This document shows, piece after piece, positions 35,459-44,808 of a stretch of DNA of 60,080 nucleotides. A program made the position numbers and the translations under genes. The DNA comes from Georgenia thermotolerans (GTDB lineage: Bacteria > Actinomycetota > Actinomycetes > Actinomycetales > Actinomycetaceae): contig NZ_VUKF01000028.1 of NCBI RefSeq assembly GCF_009193185.1, forward strand, positions 1-60,080. The letters are read 5' to 3'. How positions within the stretch are numbered: the first letter of the stretch is position 1; each line of letters begins with the position of its first letter. Under the pieces are notes generated by a model. That model made no database searches and was not told where the DNA came from. It saw only the letters and a program-made list of their open reading frames with translations.

Positions 35459-37141
35459 ATGACCGCGACCCTGATCCGGCCCGCCCGTGTCCGGCGGTCG
35501 GGCCGCCCGCCCGCCGACGAGCCGGCCGAGGCGACGCCCGCCGCGCCGCGCCGCCGCCGGACGCTCAGGGACCTGCGGGTCACCACCAAGATCCTCGCCG
35601 TCGTCGCCATCGCCACCGTGGTCACCGGCGCCGTGACGGTCGTCGGCACGGCCGGTGTCACGCGCCTCGACGAGACCGTGGAGAAGCTGTACACGCACGA
35701 CGTCGCCGCCACCGCGCTCGCCGCGGACCTCAAGTCCGAGTTCGCCCTCGCGAACTACGACGCCATCAGCGCCACGCTCGCGCCGGACCCGGAGGCCAAG
35801 GCCCGGATGCGCCAGTCCGCCGACGCCGGCCTGGGCGACGTCATCACGGACGCCCAGGTGCTCCTCCGCGACCACGCCTCCCCCGAGCAGCGCGTGCACC
35901 TGCACCGCCTCCTCGCGGACGTCGCGACCTACCGCCAGCTCCTGCCCCGGATCGACGCGCTCGTGGACGCCGGCCGGCAGGAGCAGGCGTCGGCACTCGG
36001 CGAGGGCGAGCTGGAGGACCTGCAGAAATCGATCACCGGGAGCATCGACCAGGTCGTCGAGCTGCAGCGGCAGGGCTCCCTGGCCAGCAAGGAGCGGGCG
36101 GAGTCCGTCAGTGCCATGGTGCGTGGCGCCGTCGTCGCCGTCGCCGTGGCGGGCACCGTGGCGGCCGTCGCCGTCGGAGTGTGGGTGGCGCGCCGGGTGA
36201 GCAGGCGCCTCAACGTGGTCCGGCGCGTCGCCGAGGCACTGGCGTCCGGCGACCTCACCGTCTCCACCGCCATCGCCGACCGGGACGAGATCGGGCAGAT
36301 GGCGGTCGCGGTGGACGCGGCGCTGCTCAACTTGCGCGTCCTCGTCGGCGAGGTCGCCGGGGCCGCGCGGGTCGTGGCCGCCGCGGCGGACGAGCTCGCC
36401 GCGAGCGGTGCGCAGATGTCCGCGGGCTCGGAGGCGACGTCGGCGCAGGCGGGGGTCGCCGCAACGGCCGCGGAGCAGGTCTCGCAGAACGTGCGGGGCG
36501 TCGCGGTGGGCGCCGAGGAGATGGGCGCCTCGATCCGGGAGATCGCCCACAACGCCGAGGAGGCGGCGCGGGTCGCGGCGCACGCCACCGACGTCGCCGC
36601 CCGCACCAGCGAGCGGGTGGCGAAGCTGGGAACCTCCTCCCGCGAGATCGGCGAGGTCGTCCGCCTCATCACGGCCGTCGCCGAGCAGACCAACCTCCTG
36701 GCCCTCAACGCGAGCATCGAGGCAGCCCGGGCCGGCGAGGCCGGCAAGGGGTTCGCGGTGGTGGCGGGGGAGGTCAAGGACCTCGCCCAGCAGACCGCCC
36801 GCGCGATGGAGGGCATCGCCCGCCGCGTCGAGGCCATCCAGGCGGACACCGACGGCACCGTCGCCGCCATCGGCGAGATCTCCTCGATCGTCAACCAGAT
36901 CAACGACTTCCAGATGACCATCGCCTCGGCCGTGGAGCAGCAGACCGCCACCACCAGCGCGATGGTCCGCGGCGTGACGGAGGCGGCCACCGGGGCCGGC
37001 GAGATCGCGGGCAACGTCTCGACCATGGCCCAGGCGGCGGCCACCAACAACCAGATCGCCGCGCACATGGGCACCGCCGTGGAGGAGCTGGCGCGCATGT
37101 CCGCGGACCTGCGCGCCCGCGTCCACCAGTTCCACGTCTGA
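35459..37141 (+). CDS. methyl-accepting chemotaxis protein
   Basis: A 560-residue chemoreceptor. The first membrane helix is near residues 43-65, an about 145-residue four-helix-bundle sensor domain follows, and the second membrane helix lies near 220-245. HAMP comes next ([22 protein letters not shown]), then a long signalling coiled coil with the hairpin tip [20 protein letters not shown] and [18 protein letters not shown]. It would signal to CheA/CheW, not seen in this window. AAGGAG precedes ATG 35459. Its presence implies a motile organism. Confidence 0.93.
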   Translation: MTATLIRPARVRRSGRPPADEPAEATPAAPRRRRTLRDLRVTTKILAVVAIATVVTGAVTVVGTAGVTRLDETVEKLYTHDVAATALAADLKSEFALANYDAISATLAPDPEAKARMRQSADAGLGDVITDAQVLLRDHASPEQRVHLHRLLADVATYRQLLPRIDALVDAGRQEQASALGEGELEDLQKSITGSIDQVVELQRQGSLASKERAESVSAMVRGAVVAVAVAGTVAAVAVGVWVARRVSRRLNVVRRVAEALASGDLTVSTAIADRDEIGQMAVAVDAALLNLRVLVGEVAGAARVVAAAADELAASGAQMSAGSEATSAQAGVAATAAEQVSQNVRGVAVGAEEMGASIREIAHNAEEAARVAAHATDVAARTSERVAKLGTSSREIGEVVRLITAVAEQTNLLALNASIEAARAGEAGKGFAVVAGEVKDLAQQTARAMEGIARRVEAIQADTDGTVAAIGEISSIVNQINDFQMTIASAVEQQTATTSAMVRGVTEAATGAGEIAGNVSTMAQAAATNNQIAAHMGTAVEELARMSADLRARVHQFHV

Positions 37142-37280
37142 GCGGCGCTCGCCACGGCTCGGTCCGCCCCGGAAGCGGCGCCCGGCTCTGAACAAGCCCG
37201 AACTGCGTCGTCGCGCCCGCGAACCTACGGTGGACGGGACCGGTCCACATCGGACCCCACCACCCGACGACAGGAGGGGC

Positions 37281-37847
37281 ATGAACGCGCAGCGCGCCGG
37301 CGAGATCATCGCGGCCTGGCCCGAGGAGTCCCGCGAGGCGGCCCAGCTGGTCCTGGACGCCTACGGTGAGCCGCAGGAGGTCACGGAGTCGCTGCTCATC
37401 TGGCACCGACCGGGCCCGTGGAAGCGGCTGGTCGCCTCCAGGGCCTTCGACGAGCACCGCTTCCCCGCGCCGCACAACGACTCGGTGGAGTCCGTGCTCG
37501 ACTACCGGGTGCCGCCCGAGAAGGTCAGCGAGCTCGCCCGGTTCGACGGCAGCGTCGTGGTGGACCGCACCCGCGGGGAGGTGTCGGCGCGGTGCCACGA
37601 CGAGGAGGCCAACAACCTCGCCCTGAACCTCATGCACGACATCGTCAGCGGCGAGCGGACGGCGGAGGAGGCTCGCGCCTACTACGCCAAGGAGTTCGCG
37701 GACTACCGCCGCGGCGAGCCGACCCCCTACATGGAGCAGCTCCGCTTCTCCGCCGGCACCGGCACGGCCGACCCGGACGAGCCCCTCCTCTCCGACGCCG
37801 AGCTCGAGGCGGCGAGCGAGGAGGGGCGCCAGAAGCAGCGGTCCTGA
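37281..37847 (+). CDS. hypothetical protein
   Basis: A 188-residue soluble, charged protein without signal peptide. Recurring features are a tryptophan-containing middle (LLIWHRPGPWKRLVASRAF), a histidine/aspartate-rich stretch (FPAPHNDSVESVLDYRVP), and a helical C-terminal half. GGAGGGG sits before ATG 37281. It is a single transcription unit between the chemoreceptor and P450 genes. I do not recognise the family. Confidence 0.7.
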   Translation: MNAQRAGEIIAAWPEESREAAQLVLDAYGEPQEVTESLLIWHRPGPWKRLVASRAFDEHRFPAPHNDSVESVLDYRVPPEKVSELARFDGSVVVDRTRGEVSARCHDEEANNLALNLMHDIVSGERTAEEARAYYAKEFADYRRGEPTPYMEQLRFSAGTGTADPDEPLLSDAELEAASEEGRQKQRS

Positions 37848-37898
37848 GCGGGGGAGGCCGGACGGCCCCCAGGACGTCGCCGGCGTTACCGTGTCGGC

Positions 37899-39218
37899 GT
37901 GCGGACGGTGAAGGACCTCCCCGGACCGGCAGCGGCGCCCCTGGTCGGCAACGCGCTGCAGTTCCGCCGGGACCGGCTGGCCTTCCTCACCACGTGCGCG
38001 CGCGAGCACGGCGACGCCGTCGCCTTCCGCATCGGCCCGGCCGCGCTCGTGCTGCTCTCCCACCCCGACGCCGTGCGGGAGCTGCTCACGGCGAGGCAGC
38101 ACGAGGTGAGCAAGGGGCCCGTGCTGCAACGGGCGCGAGCGGTGCTCGGCGACGGACTGCTCACCAGCGAGGGCGAGACGCACCGCCACGACCGGCGCCT
38201 GCTGCAGGCCGCCTTCAGCCGGCAGCGCGTCACCCGGTACGCCCAGGAGATGGTGGACGTCGCCGCGGACCGGACGGCGTCCTGGGTGCCCGGTCGTGCC
38301 CTCGACCTGCATGCCGAGACGGTCCGCACCACGCTGACGGTCGCCGGCCGCACGCTCTTCGGGACCCGCCTGGACGACGACGTGGCCCTGGTCTCCGCCG
38401 CGCTGCGCGAGGTGCTGTCCGTGTACGGGCTCCTCATGCTGCCCGCGGCCAGGGTGCTGCTGCGCCTGCCGCCCGCCCGCCGGCGGGTCCGCCGCGGCAC
38501 CGCCGCGCTCGACGCCCTGACCGCGCGGCTCATCGCCGAGCGGGCGGAGGGGCGCGGCACCGGTGACGACCTGCTGTCCGTGCTGCTCGAGAGCACCGAC
38601 CGGCGGCACGCGCGCGACCAGGTGGTCACGATGCTGCTCGCCGGGCACGAGACCACCGCGAACGCCCTGGCCTTCGCCGGCCACCTGCTGGCCACCCACC
38701 CGGCGGTCCAGGACCGCGTCGCCGGGGAGGTGCTCGGGGTCTGCGGCGCGGGCGGGCGACCGTCGGTCGAGGACCTGGGGCGGCTGCCGCTCACCCGGGC
38801 CACGCTGGCGGAGGCGCTGCGGCTGTATCCGCCGTCCTGGGCGATGGGCCGGCAGGCCCAGGTCCCGACACAGGTGGGCGACGTCGAGGTCCCCACCGGC
38901 ACCGTGCTCCTCGCGTCCCAGTGGGTGCTCCATCGCGACCCGCGATGGTGGCCCGAGCCCGGCACGTTCGACCCGGGCCGCTTCCTCACGCCGGCCCCGG
39001 ACCGGCCCCGGTTCGCGTTCTTCCCGTTCGGTGGCGGTACGCGCCAGTGCATCGGCGAGGCCTTCGCCTGGACCGAGGGCGTCCTGACGCTGGCGACGAT
39101 CCTCGCGCGGTGGCGGCTGCTCGCGGTCCCCGGCCGCGAGCTGACGCTCGACCCGCTGCTGACCCTGCGCCCGCGCGACGGGGTCTGGATCGTGCCGGCG
39201 CCGCGCGAGGCCGTCTAG
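37899..39218 (+). CDS. cytochrome P450
   Basis: A 439-residue P450. The oxygen-binding I-helix is LLAGHETTANAL, the ExxR motif is EALR in the K helix, and the haem-binding loop is FFPFGGGTRQCIGEAFA with Cys384 as ligand. N-terminal PGPAAAPLVGNALQF resembles class II-like bacterial P450s of the CYP102/CYP110 style. No ferredoxin or reductase gene is adjacent, so redox partners come from elsewhere. GTG 37899 starts the gene 50 bases after the preceding stop. Substrate unknown; no biosynthetic cluster surrounds it. Confidence 0.93.
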   Translation: MRTVKDLPGPAAAPLVGNALQFRRDRLAFLTTCAREHGDAVAFRIGPAALVLLSHPDAVRELLTARQHEVSKGPVLQRARAVLGDGLLTSEGETHRHDRRLLQAAFSRQRVTRYAQEMVDVAADRTASWVPGRALDLHAETVRTTLTVAGRTLFGTRLDDDVALVSAALREVLSVYGLLMLPAARVLLRLPPARRRVRRGTAALDALTARLIAERAEGRGTGDDLLSVLLESTDRRHARDQVVTMLLAGHETTANALAFAGHLLATHPAVQDRVAGEVLGVCGAGGRPSVEDLGRLPLTRATLAEALRLYPPSWAMGRQAQVPTQVGDVEVPTGTVLLASQWVLHRDPRWWPEPGTFDPGRFLTPAPDRPRFAFFPFGGGTRQCIGEAFAWTEGVLTLATILARWRLLAVPGRELTLDPLLTLRPRDGVWIVPAPREAV

Positions 39219-39303
39219 CTCGAGGAGGACGGACGGGCTCCGCCCGCACGCTCCCGGAGGACGCCGGGCTCCGCCCAGGCGCCGAGGCGCCTACGCTCGA
39301 GCA

Positions 39304-39761
39304 ATGGAGCTGCGCAGCGCCGCCATCCGCGACGGCGAGCCCCTCGACCGGCGGCACGCCTGGCCCGATTGCGGCGGCGCCAACGTCAGCCCCGACCTGG
39401 CCTGGGCCGGTGCCCCGCCGGGCACCGCCAGCTTCGCCGTCGCCTGCTACGACCCCGACGCCCCGCGGGGGTGGTGGCACTGGGTCGCCTACGACATCCC
39501 GGCGGACGTCGCCGCCATCCCCCAGGGAGGGCCGCTGCCCGCGGGGGCGGTATGGAGGCCCGCAACTCGTTTCACGCCCCGGGCTGGGGCGGGCCCTGCC
39601 CGCCGCCGGGGCCACCGCACCGGTACGTCTTCACGGTCTACGCCCTGCCGGACGCGCACCTGCCGGTCCGCCGCGGTGCGGACCCGGCCGAGGCGATCCG
39701 TGCCGCCGAGCGGCGCCGGATCGACCAGGCGGCCCTCACCGCCACGTTCCGCAGGTCCTGA
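39304..39761 (+). pseudogene. YbhB/YbcL-type PEBP family protein, frameshifted
   Basis: The first frame (from ATG 39304) encodes a phosphatidylethanolamine-binding-like protein: [39 protein letters not shown], then LPAGAV at about 39549. The family continues with a motif like [15 protein letters not shown]. That continuation ([31 protein letters not shown]) is present but in another frame from about 39558, running to a stop at 39761. Five bases (TGGAG) stand between the two reading frames where a multiple of three is needed. It is a real frameshift or a sequence error; nothing suggests programmed shifting. Confidence 0.8.
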
Positions 39762-39796
39762 CCGGGCGGGGGGGGGCCGACCTGACCGGTTCCAGC

Positions 39797-40444
39797 GTGG
39801 TCCCGCGCCCCCGCAGGTCGAGGCGGGCGCGAACGGGCCGGCGGGCCCGCGCGGCGGTGCTGCTCGCCGCCGTGGTCACCGGCGCCCTCACCTCCTCGTG
39901 CACCCACCGGCCCACGCCCGCCGCCCCGCCGACGGCGTGCGTGGCGCGGGCGGGCGCGACCCTGCAGGACGTCGACCCCGGCGACCTGCCGGAGAAGCCG
40001 TGGCGGCGCGACGGCGCCGAGGCCCGGGTGGTGTTCGAGACGTCGGGCCTGCCGGTCCGTTACCGGCACCTGGTGGACCGCGGGGCGCAGCTCTGGTCGG
40101 CGTCGCCCTGCGTCGACGCCGTGACCGCGCCGCGCTGCGCCGCCGGGGACCACTGCGTGCACGTCGTCGAGCAGCGCACCGACGGGGAGGACAGCGACGG
40201 GGAGTTCACCAGCCACGACGGGCCGCGGTATCGCCGGGAGGGCACGATCACCCTGTACACGGACGTCCTCGGCACCGAGAGCGACGACGAGGCGCTGGTG
40301 ACCGTCGTCCACGAGATGGGCCACGCCCTCGGGCTGCGGCACCGGCGCGACCCTCGCTCGGTCATGCACCCCGACTCCGGCGAGGGCACCGGTCCCGCGC
40401 CCGACGCCGTGGACCTCGCCAACCTCGCGACGCTCTACGGGTGA
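39797..40444 (+). CDS. metzincin-type zinc metalloprotease, secreted
   Basis: A 215-residue protein with a basic N-terminus and a hydrophobic signal segment (AAVLLAAVVTGALTSSC), which may be cleaved or lipidated at the Cys. Near the C-terminus it has VVHEMGHALGLRHRRD, the HExxHxxGxxH zinc motif, then SVMHPDSGEG containing the Met-turn, as in matrixin-like peptidases. A disulfide pair may form from Cys residues around SPCVDAVTAPRCAAGDHC. GTG 39797 is the likely start. Substrate unknown. Confidence 0.82.
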   Translation: MVPRPRRSRRARTGRRARAAVLLAAVVTGALTSSCTHRPTPAAPPTACVARAGATLQDVDPGDLPEKPWRRDGAEARVVFETSGLPVRYRHLVDRGAQLWSASPCVDAVTAPRCAAGDHCVHVVEQRTDGEDSDGEFTSHDGPRYRREGTITLYTDVLGTESDDEALVTVVHEMGHALGLRHRRDPRSVMHPDSGEGTGPAPDAVDLANLATLYG

Positions 40445-40512
40445 GCCGACTGCTGCCCCGCGCACCGGCCGAGCGGGGCGGTCATCATGGGGGAGCCCAC
40501 GAGGGGAGGCCG

Positions 40513-41166
40513 ATGCACCCGCCCGCCGACGACCACACGGCCGTGCCCCCGCCCGACCGGGCGTGGCGCTTCCGCGGCCACATCGCCGGGCTGGGGACCG
40601 CCGAGGGCACCCGCGTGGTGCTCGGCCACTGGCCGCGCTCGCCGTTCGGGCCCTTCGCCGACGTCATGGTCGAGCGTCCCGACGGGCACCGCCTGCTGCT
40701 CGCCCCCACCGCCGAGGTGGCCGAGTTCGTCGGGGCGACCTACCAGTTCGACGAGGTGGTCCTCGTGCCCGTGGACGTGCGCCGCGCCGGGCCCCGCTGG
40801 CAGGTCGCCGCGGGCCCGCTGGAGCTGCGACTCGTCGTGGGCCCGCGCACCGGCCTCGGGCACCTGCTGCGCCTCGTCCCCGCCCCGCTGGCCACCAGCC
40901 TGACCTGGGCGCGGGTGACCGGACCGATCGCCCGACTCCTGCTGCCGGGCGTGCGCACGATCGGCTCCGCCGGCGGGGGCCGGCTGGAGTGGTACGGCGC
41001 CCGCGACGTCCGTCGCGTCGTCACCGCCCGGGTGCGGTGGGACGGCGCCGACCTGGGCGCGCTGCGCCCGGTGCACCCGCCCACCCGCTTCGGGTTCAGC
41101 TCCACCCCGGCCCGGCCGAGCGTGGTCGCCGCCGTGACGACCGTGCGGCTGCCCGTGGCGTCCTGA
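40513..41166 (+). CDS. hypothetical protein
   Basis: A 217-residue protein without signal or membrane helices. It is beta-rich: RGHIAGLGTAEGTRVVLGHW, VMVERPDGHRLLLAPTAEVAEFVG, VVLVPVDVRR. The pattern resembles actinobacterial conserved proteins of unknown function. GAGGGGAGG precedes ATG 40513. It follows the metalloprotease gene after 68 bases in the same direction and could be co-transcribed. Confidence 0.7.
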   Translation: MHPPADDHTAVPPPDRAWRFRGHIAGLGTAEGTRVVLGHWPRSPFGPFADVMVERPDGHRLLLAPTAEVAEFVGATYQFDEVVLVPVDVRRAGPRWQVAAGPLELRLVVGPRTGLGHLLRLVPAPLATSLTWARVTGPIARLLLPGVRTIGSAGGGRLEWYGARDVRRVVTARVRWDGADLGALRPVHPPTRFGFSSTPARPSVVAAVTTVRLPVAS

Positions 41167-41299
41167 GGGGCCGCTCCGCCCGGCCGCCGGCGCGAGGCCG
41201 GCGTCGTGCCCCGGACCACCCACCCCCCCGCTCGAGGTGTTGCCGCGCCCGCGCGCGGTTTCGTACCGTGCGGGCAGCGAGCGGCGAACGGAGACGACG

Positions 41300-41668
41300 A
41301 TGTCCGGTGAGGTGGCGTTCTTCGAGCTCGGCGTCGGCGACGCGGAACGGGGCAGGGCGTTCTACGCGGCGCTGTTCGGGTGGAGCTTCAGCCCCGGCCC
41401 GTCGGGCCGGGGCCTGATGATCGAGACGCCGAACATCCCCGGCGGCATCCACGGCGGCGACGCCGGCTCGGCCCCGTACCTGTTCTTCCGGGTGGACGAC
41501 CTCCCCGCCGCGGTGGCGCGGGTGCGCGAGCTCGGCGGCACGGTGGAGGGCCTCGACGTCGACGGCAGCGCCGAGACCCGTGCCCGCTACGGCCGCTTCA
41601 CCCTCTGCCGTGACGACCAGGGCTCGCCGTTCGGGCTCTACCAGCCGCCGCCCGGCGACGCTCGCTAG
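41300..41668 (+). CDS. VOC/glyoxalase family protein
   Basis: A 122-residue protein with the paired beta-alpha-beta-beta-beta modules of the vicinal-oxygen-chelate fold: VAFFELGVGDAERGRAFYAALFGW in the first half and APYLFFRVDDLPAAVARVRELGG in the second, ending in GSPFGLYQP. This short single-domain type is common in actinomycetes and often acts in resistance or as an epimerase-like protein. Metal ligands are not obvious, so activity is uncertain. ATG 41300 follows GGAGAC. Confidence 0.85.
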   Translation: MSGEVAFFELGVGDAERGRAFYAALFGWSFSPGPSGRGLMIETPNIPGGIHGGDAGSAPYLFFRVDDLPAAVARVRELGGTVEGLDVDGSAETRARYGRFTLCRDDQGSPFGLYQPPPGDAR

Positions 41669-41692
41669 GTCCGACGACGGGTACGAGGCCGG

Positions 41693-42172
41693 CTACGCGG
41701 GTTTGACCTGCGGCCCGCTGACCGGGAAGAGGATGCGGGTGCGCCAGGTGGCGGGGTCGGGGTCCGACTCCGGGCCCGCCTCGTAGATCTCCCACGACTC
41801 CTCGAGCATCTGCAGTTGGTGCTCCTCGATCCACCGCTCCATCGCCCGGTAGGTGTCCGGGAGGGTGTCGTAGGACCCCGCGTGGATGACCTCCGCCGCG
41901 CGGGCGGCCGGCAGCGTGCTGACGACGAGGTCGCCGGTCGCGGTGAAGGGCTCCTGGACCGGGAAGCCGATCTCGACCTCGACCGTCTCCTCCGGGCGGC
42001 CGAAGTACCTGGCATAGGGGGCGCCGGCGGGGGCGGCGCCGGCCGACCGGATGCCGTCCAGCACCTTCTCGAAGGCCGTGTCGAAGAGGTTCTTGAGGTC
42101 CTCCATGCGGACCCGCTGGCGCACCCCGGCGACGGGCTGTTCCTGAAGATCGATCAGATGGATGTCGTTCAT
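41693..42172 (-). CDS. GyrI-like small-molecule-binding domain protein
   Basis: A 159-residue stand-alone effector-binding domain of the SHS2/GyrI type. The start VAGVRQRVRMEDLKNLFDTAFEKVLDG, PYARYFGRPEETVEVEIGFPV and AEVIHAGSYDTLPDTYRAMERWIEEHQL are typical, with the conserved Glu in the last part (WEIYEAGPESDP). Such domains bind cationic drugs or hydrolyse small toxins. GGAGGGACG precedes ATG 42172. Convergent with the VOC gene. Confidence 0.85.
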   Translation of the reverse strand: MNDIHLIDLQEQPVAGVRQRVRMEDLKNLFDTAFEKVLDGIRSAGAAPAGAPYARYFGRPEETVEVEIGFPVQEPFTATGDLVVSTLPAARAAEVIHAGSYDTLPDTYRAMERWIEEHQLQMLEESWEIYEAGPESDPDPATWRTRILFPVSGPQVKPA

Positions 42173-42314
42173 CGTCCCTCCCTTCCTTGCCGCCGATCGT
42201 GCACCCCCTGCCGGGCCCGGTCCAGGGGCGGTGGTCCCGCCGCCCCGCGGGCGGGGGGCCGTGCGGACGTGGGGGCGGGGGCCGGGGGCCGGCGGCGCTG
42301 CTGGGGCCGGGGGC

Positions 42315-43367
42315 TCACCCGCGCAGGGCGGCGACGACGGCGGGCAGCGCCCGCGGGTCGGTCTGGACGATCAGCGTGGTGACGAGGCTGCGCTCCCAGG
42401 CGCGCAGCTGCTCGCGCAGCTGGGCCGGGTTACCCGCGAGGGCGACGTCGAGGACCAGCGCCGTCGGTACGGCGGCGGCCGCCCCCGCCCGGTCCCCGGC
42501 CGCCCAGCGCCGGGCGACCTCCGCGCAGGCGGCGTCGTGGCCCAGCCGCTCGATCGCCTCGCGGTGGAAGTTCGTCGTCGCCGACCCCATGCCCCCGATG
42601 TACAGCGCCAGGTGCGGGCGTAGGCGGTCGGCCGCCTCCTCGACGTCGGCACCCAGGGCCACCGGGACGCCCGCACACACCTCGAACTCCGACGGCGGTG
42701 GCAGCGCCCGCGAGCGGTGGGCGAAGCCCGCGGCGAGTCGCGCGGCGTAGACCTCCTCGAGGCGCGGCGAGCAGAAGATGGGCAGCCACCCGTCGGCGAT
42801 CTCGGCCGCCAGGGCGATGTTCTTCGGGCCCTCCGCGGCCAGGTGGATGGGCAGGTGCTCGCGCAGCGGGTGCACGGTGGAGCGCAGCGCCTTGCCCTGC
42901 CCGGTGCCGCCGGCCAGGGGGAGCTGGTAGAAGGCGCCGTCGTACCGCACGGGCGCCTCCCGCCGCAGCACCTGGCGCACGACGTCGACGTACTCGCGGG
43001 TGCGGGCCAGCGGGCGGGGGTAGGGCTGGCCGTACCAGCCCTCGACGACCTGCGGGCCGGAGGCCCCGAGCCCGAGGACGAACCGGCCGCCGCTGAGGTG
43101 GTCGAGGGTCAGGGCCGCCATCGCCGTCGCCGCCGGGGTGCGCGCGGACATCTGGGCGACGGCGGTGCCGAGGCGCACCCTTCGGGTCCGCGCGCCCCAC
43201 CAGGCCAGCGGCGTGAGGACGTCGGAGCCGTACGCCTCGGCCGTCCACACCGAGTCCAGGCCGAGGTCGTCGGCCGCGGCCACCGCCTCGGCGGCGCCGG
43301 GCGGGGGTCCGGCCGGCCAGTACCCGACGGAGAAGCCCAGCTTCAGCGGTGTGGCGACGTCGTCCAT
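42315..43367 (-). CDS. LLM-class F420-dependent oxidoreductase
   Basis: A 350-residue luciferase-like TIM-barrel protein. Features are LGFSVGYWPAGPPPGAAEAVAAADDLGLDSVWTAEAYGSD near the start, RVRLGTAVAQMSARTPAATAMAALTLDHLSGGRFVLGLGASGPQVVEGW in the middle, and GGMGSATTNF later, as in the F420-dependent subfamily. It would use reduced F420 for hydride transfer to an unknown substrate. ATG 43367 is the start that restores the family N-terminus. The neighbouring gene (43479) is a second, different member. Confidence 0.88.
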   Translation of the reverse strand: MDDVATPLKLGFSVGYWPAGPPPGAAEAVAAADDLGLDSVWTAEAYGSDVLTPLAWWGARTRRVRLGTAVAQMSARTPAATAMAALTLDHLSGGRFVLGLGASGPQVVEGWYGQPYPRPLARTREYVDVVRQVLRREAPVRYDGAFYQLPLAGGTGQGKALRSTVHPLREHLPIHLAAEGPKNIALAAEIADGWLPIFCSPRLEEVYAARLAAGFAHRSRALPPPSEFEVCAGVPVALGADVEEAADRLRPHLALYIGGMGSATTNFHREAIERLGHDAACAEVARRWAAGDRAGAAAAVPTALVLDVALAGNPAQLREQLRAWERSLVTTLIVQTDPRALPAVVAALRG

Positions 43368-43478
43368 GGGCCGATCATGCCGGTACCGGACCCGTCCGGC
43401 GCCACCCCGCCCCGCGCTGCAGCACTCGCCGGCCGCTGCACGACGCGGCGCCGGCCGCACGCGGCGGCCCGCCCGCCG

Positions 43479-44399
43479 TCAGAGCCTGGCCATGGCCTCC
43501 TCGGCGATGAGGTCGAGGTGCTCGAGGTCGCGGATGTCCAGGCACTGCAGGTACACGCGGGTGATGCCCTGCTCGGCGAGGGCGCCCAGGCCGTCGACCA
43601 TCTCGGCCGGCGTGCCGGCCAGGCCGTGCTCGCGCAGCTCCGCCGGCTCGCGGCCGATGGCCGCGGCGCGGCGGGCGAACTCCGCCTCGTCCTTGCCCAC
43701 GCAGGCGACGAAGGCCACCGAGTAGACCAGGTCGTCGGGGTTGCGGCCGGCCTCCTCGCACGCCGCCCGCACCCGGTTCATCTGCGGCACGACCTCGCTC
43801 TTCTCCGGGAAGGACTGGTTGTACTCGGTGGCGAACCGGGCGGCCAGCCGCGGGGTGCGCCGCGGGCCGCCGCCGCCGACGATGACCGGCACCGGCTGCT
43901 GCACCGGCTTGGGCAGCGCGGGGGAGTCGGTGAGCTGGTAGTGCTTGCCGTCGAAGCTGTACGTCTCGCCCACCGGGGTGCCCCACAGGCCGGTGATGAG
44001 CTCGAGCTGCTCCTCGAGCAGCCCGAAGCGCTTGGCGGGGAAGGGCACGCCGTAGGCCGCGTGCTCCTCCGCGAACCAGCCCGCGCCCAGGCCCAGCTCG
44101 ACCCGCCCGCCGGACATGGCGTCCACCTGCGCGACCTGCACCGCAAGGATGCCCGGGTGCCGGAAGGTCGCGGAGGTGACCAGGGTGCCCAGGCGGATGG
44201 TCGAGGTCTCGCGGGCCAGCCCGGCGAGGGTGGTCCAGGCGTCGGTGGGGCCGGGCAGCGGGTCGCCCCCGCCCATCCGCAGGAAGTGGTCGGAGCGGAA
44301 GAACGCGGAGAAGCCGAGCCGCTCGGCGCGCTGGGCGATGGCGAGCTGGTCGTCGTAGGAGGCGCCCTGCTGGGGCTCGGTGAAGATGCGAAGGTCCAT
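43479..44399 (-). CDS. LLM-class F420-dependent oxidoreductase
   Basis: A 306-residue luciferase-like protein. MDLRIFTEPQQGASYDDQLAIAQRAERLGFSAFFRSDHFLRMGG opens the barrel; TIRLGTLVTSATFRHPGILAVQVAQVDAMSGGRVELGLGAGWF and PVIVGGGGPRRTPRLAARFATEYN are family signatures for the F420 group. Start ATG 44399 matches these. The gene is divergent from a small HTH protein at 44519, and the shared 119-base gap holds two TGTCAA-TTGACA palindromes, so it may be under that regulator. Confidence 0.9.
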   Translation of the reverse strand: MDLRIFTEPQQGASYDDQLAIAQRAERLGFSAFFRSDHFLRMGGGDPLPGPTDAWTTLAGLARETSTIRLGTLVTSATFRHPGILAVQVAQVDAMSGGRVELGLGAGWFAEEHAAYGVPFPAKRFGLLEEQLELITGLWGTPVGETYSFDGKHYQLTDSPALPKPVQQPVPVIVGGGGPRRTPRLAARFATEYNQSFPEKSEVVPQMNRVRAACEEAGRNPDDLVYSVAFVACVGKDEAEFARRAAAIGREPAELREHGLAGTPAEMVDGLGALAEQGITRVYLQCLDIRDLEHLDLIAEEAMARL

Positions 44400-44452
44400 G
44401 GCCCCCAGCCTCGCACCGGCGCGACCGGCCCCGCCAGCACGACACCGGCCCG

Positions 44453-44497
44453 TGTCAATTTCGGTTGACACACCCGCGGTGTCAACGTACGTTGACG
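44453..44497. promoter_or_regulatory. twin palindromic operators in a divergent promoter
   Basis: TGTCAATTTCGGTTGACA (44453-44470) and TGTCAACGTACGTTGACG (44480-44497) share TGTCAA-N6-TTGAC and begin 27 bases apart. The second contains a perfect 16-base palindrome (44481-44496). They lie between the LLM gene (start 44399) and the HTH gene (start 44519), as expected for an autoregulator. Confidence 0.7.
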
Positions 44498-44518
44498 TCA
44501 GGAGGGAAGGGAACCGCG

Positions 44519-44749
44519 ATGGGGGTGCCGGAGATGAGGACGCTGCTCGGGCAGGCCGAGGGGGAGGATCCGCTCTCCGGTCTCGCCGCCGTCCGCCAGA
44601 TGCGCCACGAGACCGACCAACTCGAGGCGGTGCTCGTGCGCCGGGCCCGGGTGGCCGGGTCGTCGTGGAAGGCGATCGCGGCCATGCTCGGCGTCAGCCG
44701 CCAGGCGGTGCACAAGAAGTACGGCGGCAGCCGGTTCTCCCGGGACTGA
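44519..44749 (+). CDS. small helix-turn-helix protein
   Basis: A 76-residue protein. The C-terminal half has a clear HTH: GSSWKAIAAMLGVSRQAVHKKYG. The N-terminal half is helical (QMRHETDQLEAVLVRRARVAG) and could dimerise. Such short proteins are common in actinomycetes, near genes they control. ATG 44519 is preceded by GGAGGGAAGGG. The twin palindromes immediately upstream are the natural binding sites. Target likely the divergent LLM gene. Confidence 0.82.
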   Translation: MGVPEMRTLLGQAEGEDPLSGLAAVRQMRHETDQLEAVLVRRARVAGSSWKAIAAMLGVSRQAVHKKYGGSRFSRD

Positions 44750-44808
44750 GCGTCTGGCGGGTCTCCTGCGACTGACCGGCAGTCCGCCCGGGACCGAGCG
44801 CCCGGCGG

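Noticed and set aside
37899-44399. Biosynthetic gene cluster built around the P450, LLM oxidoreductases and VOC protein.
   Set aside because: No core synthase (PKS, NRPS, terpene, RiPP) is present; genes are on both strands as separate units.
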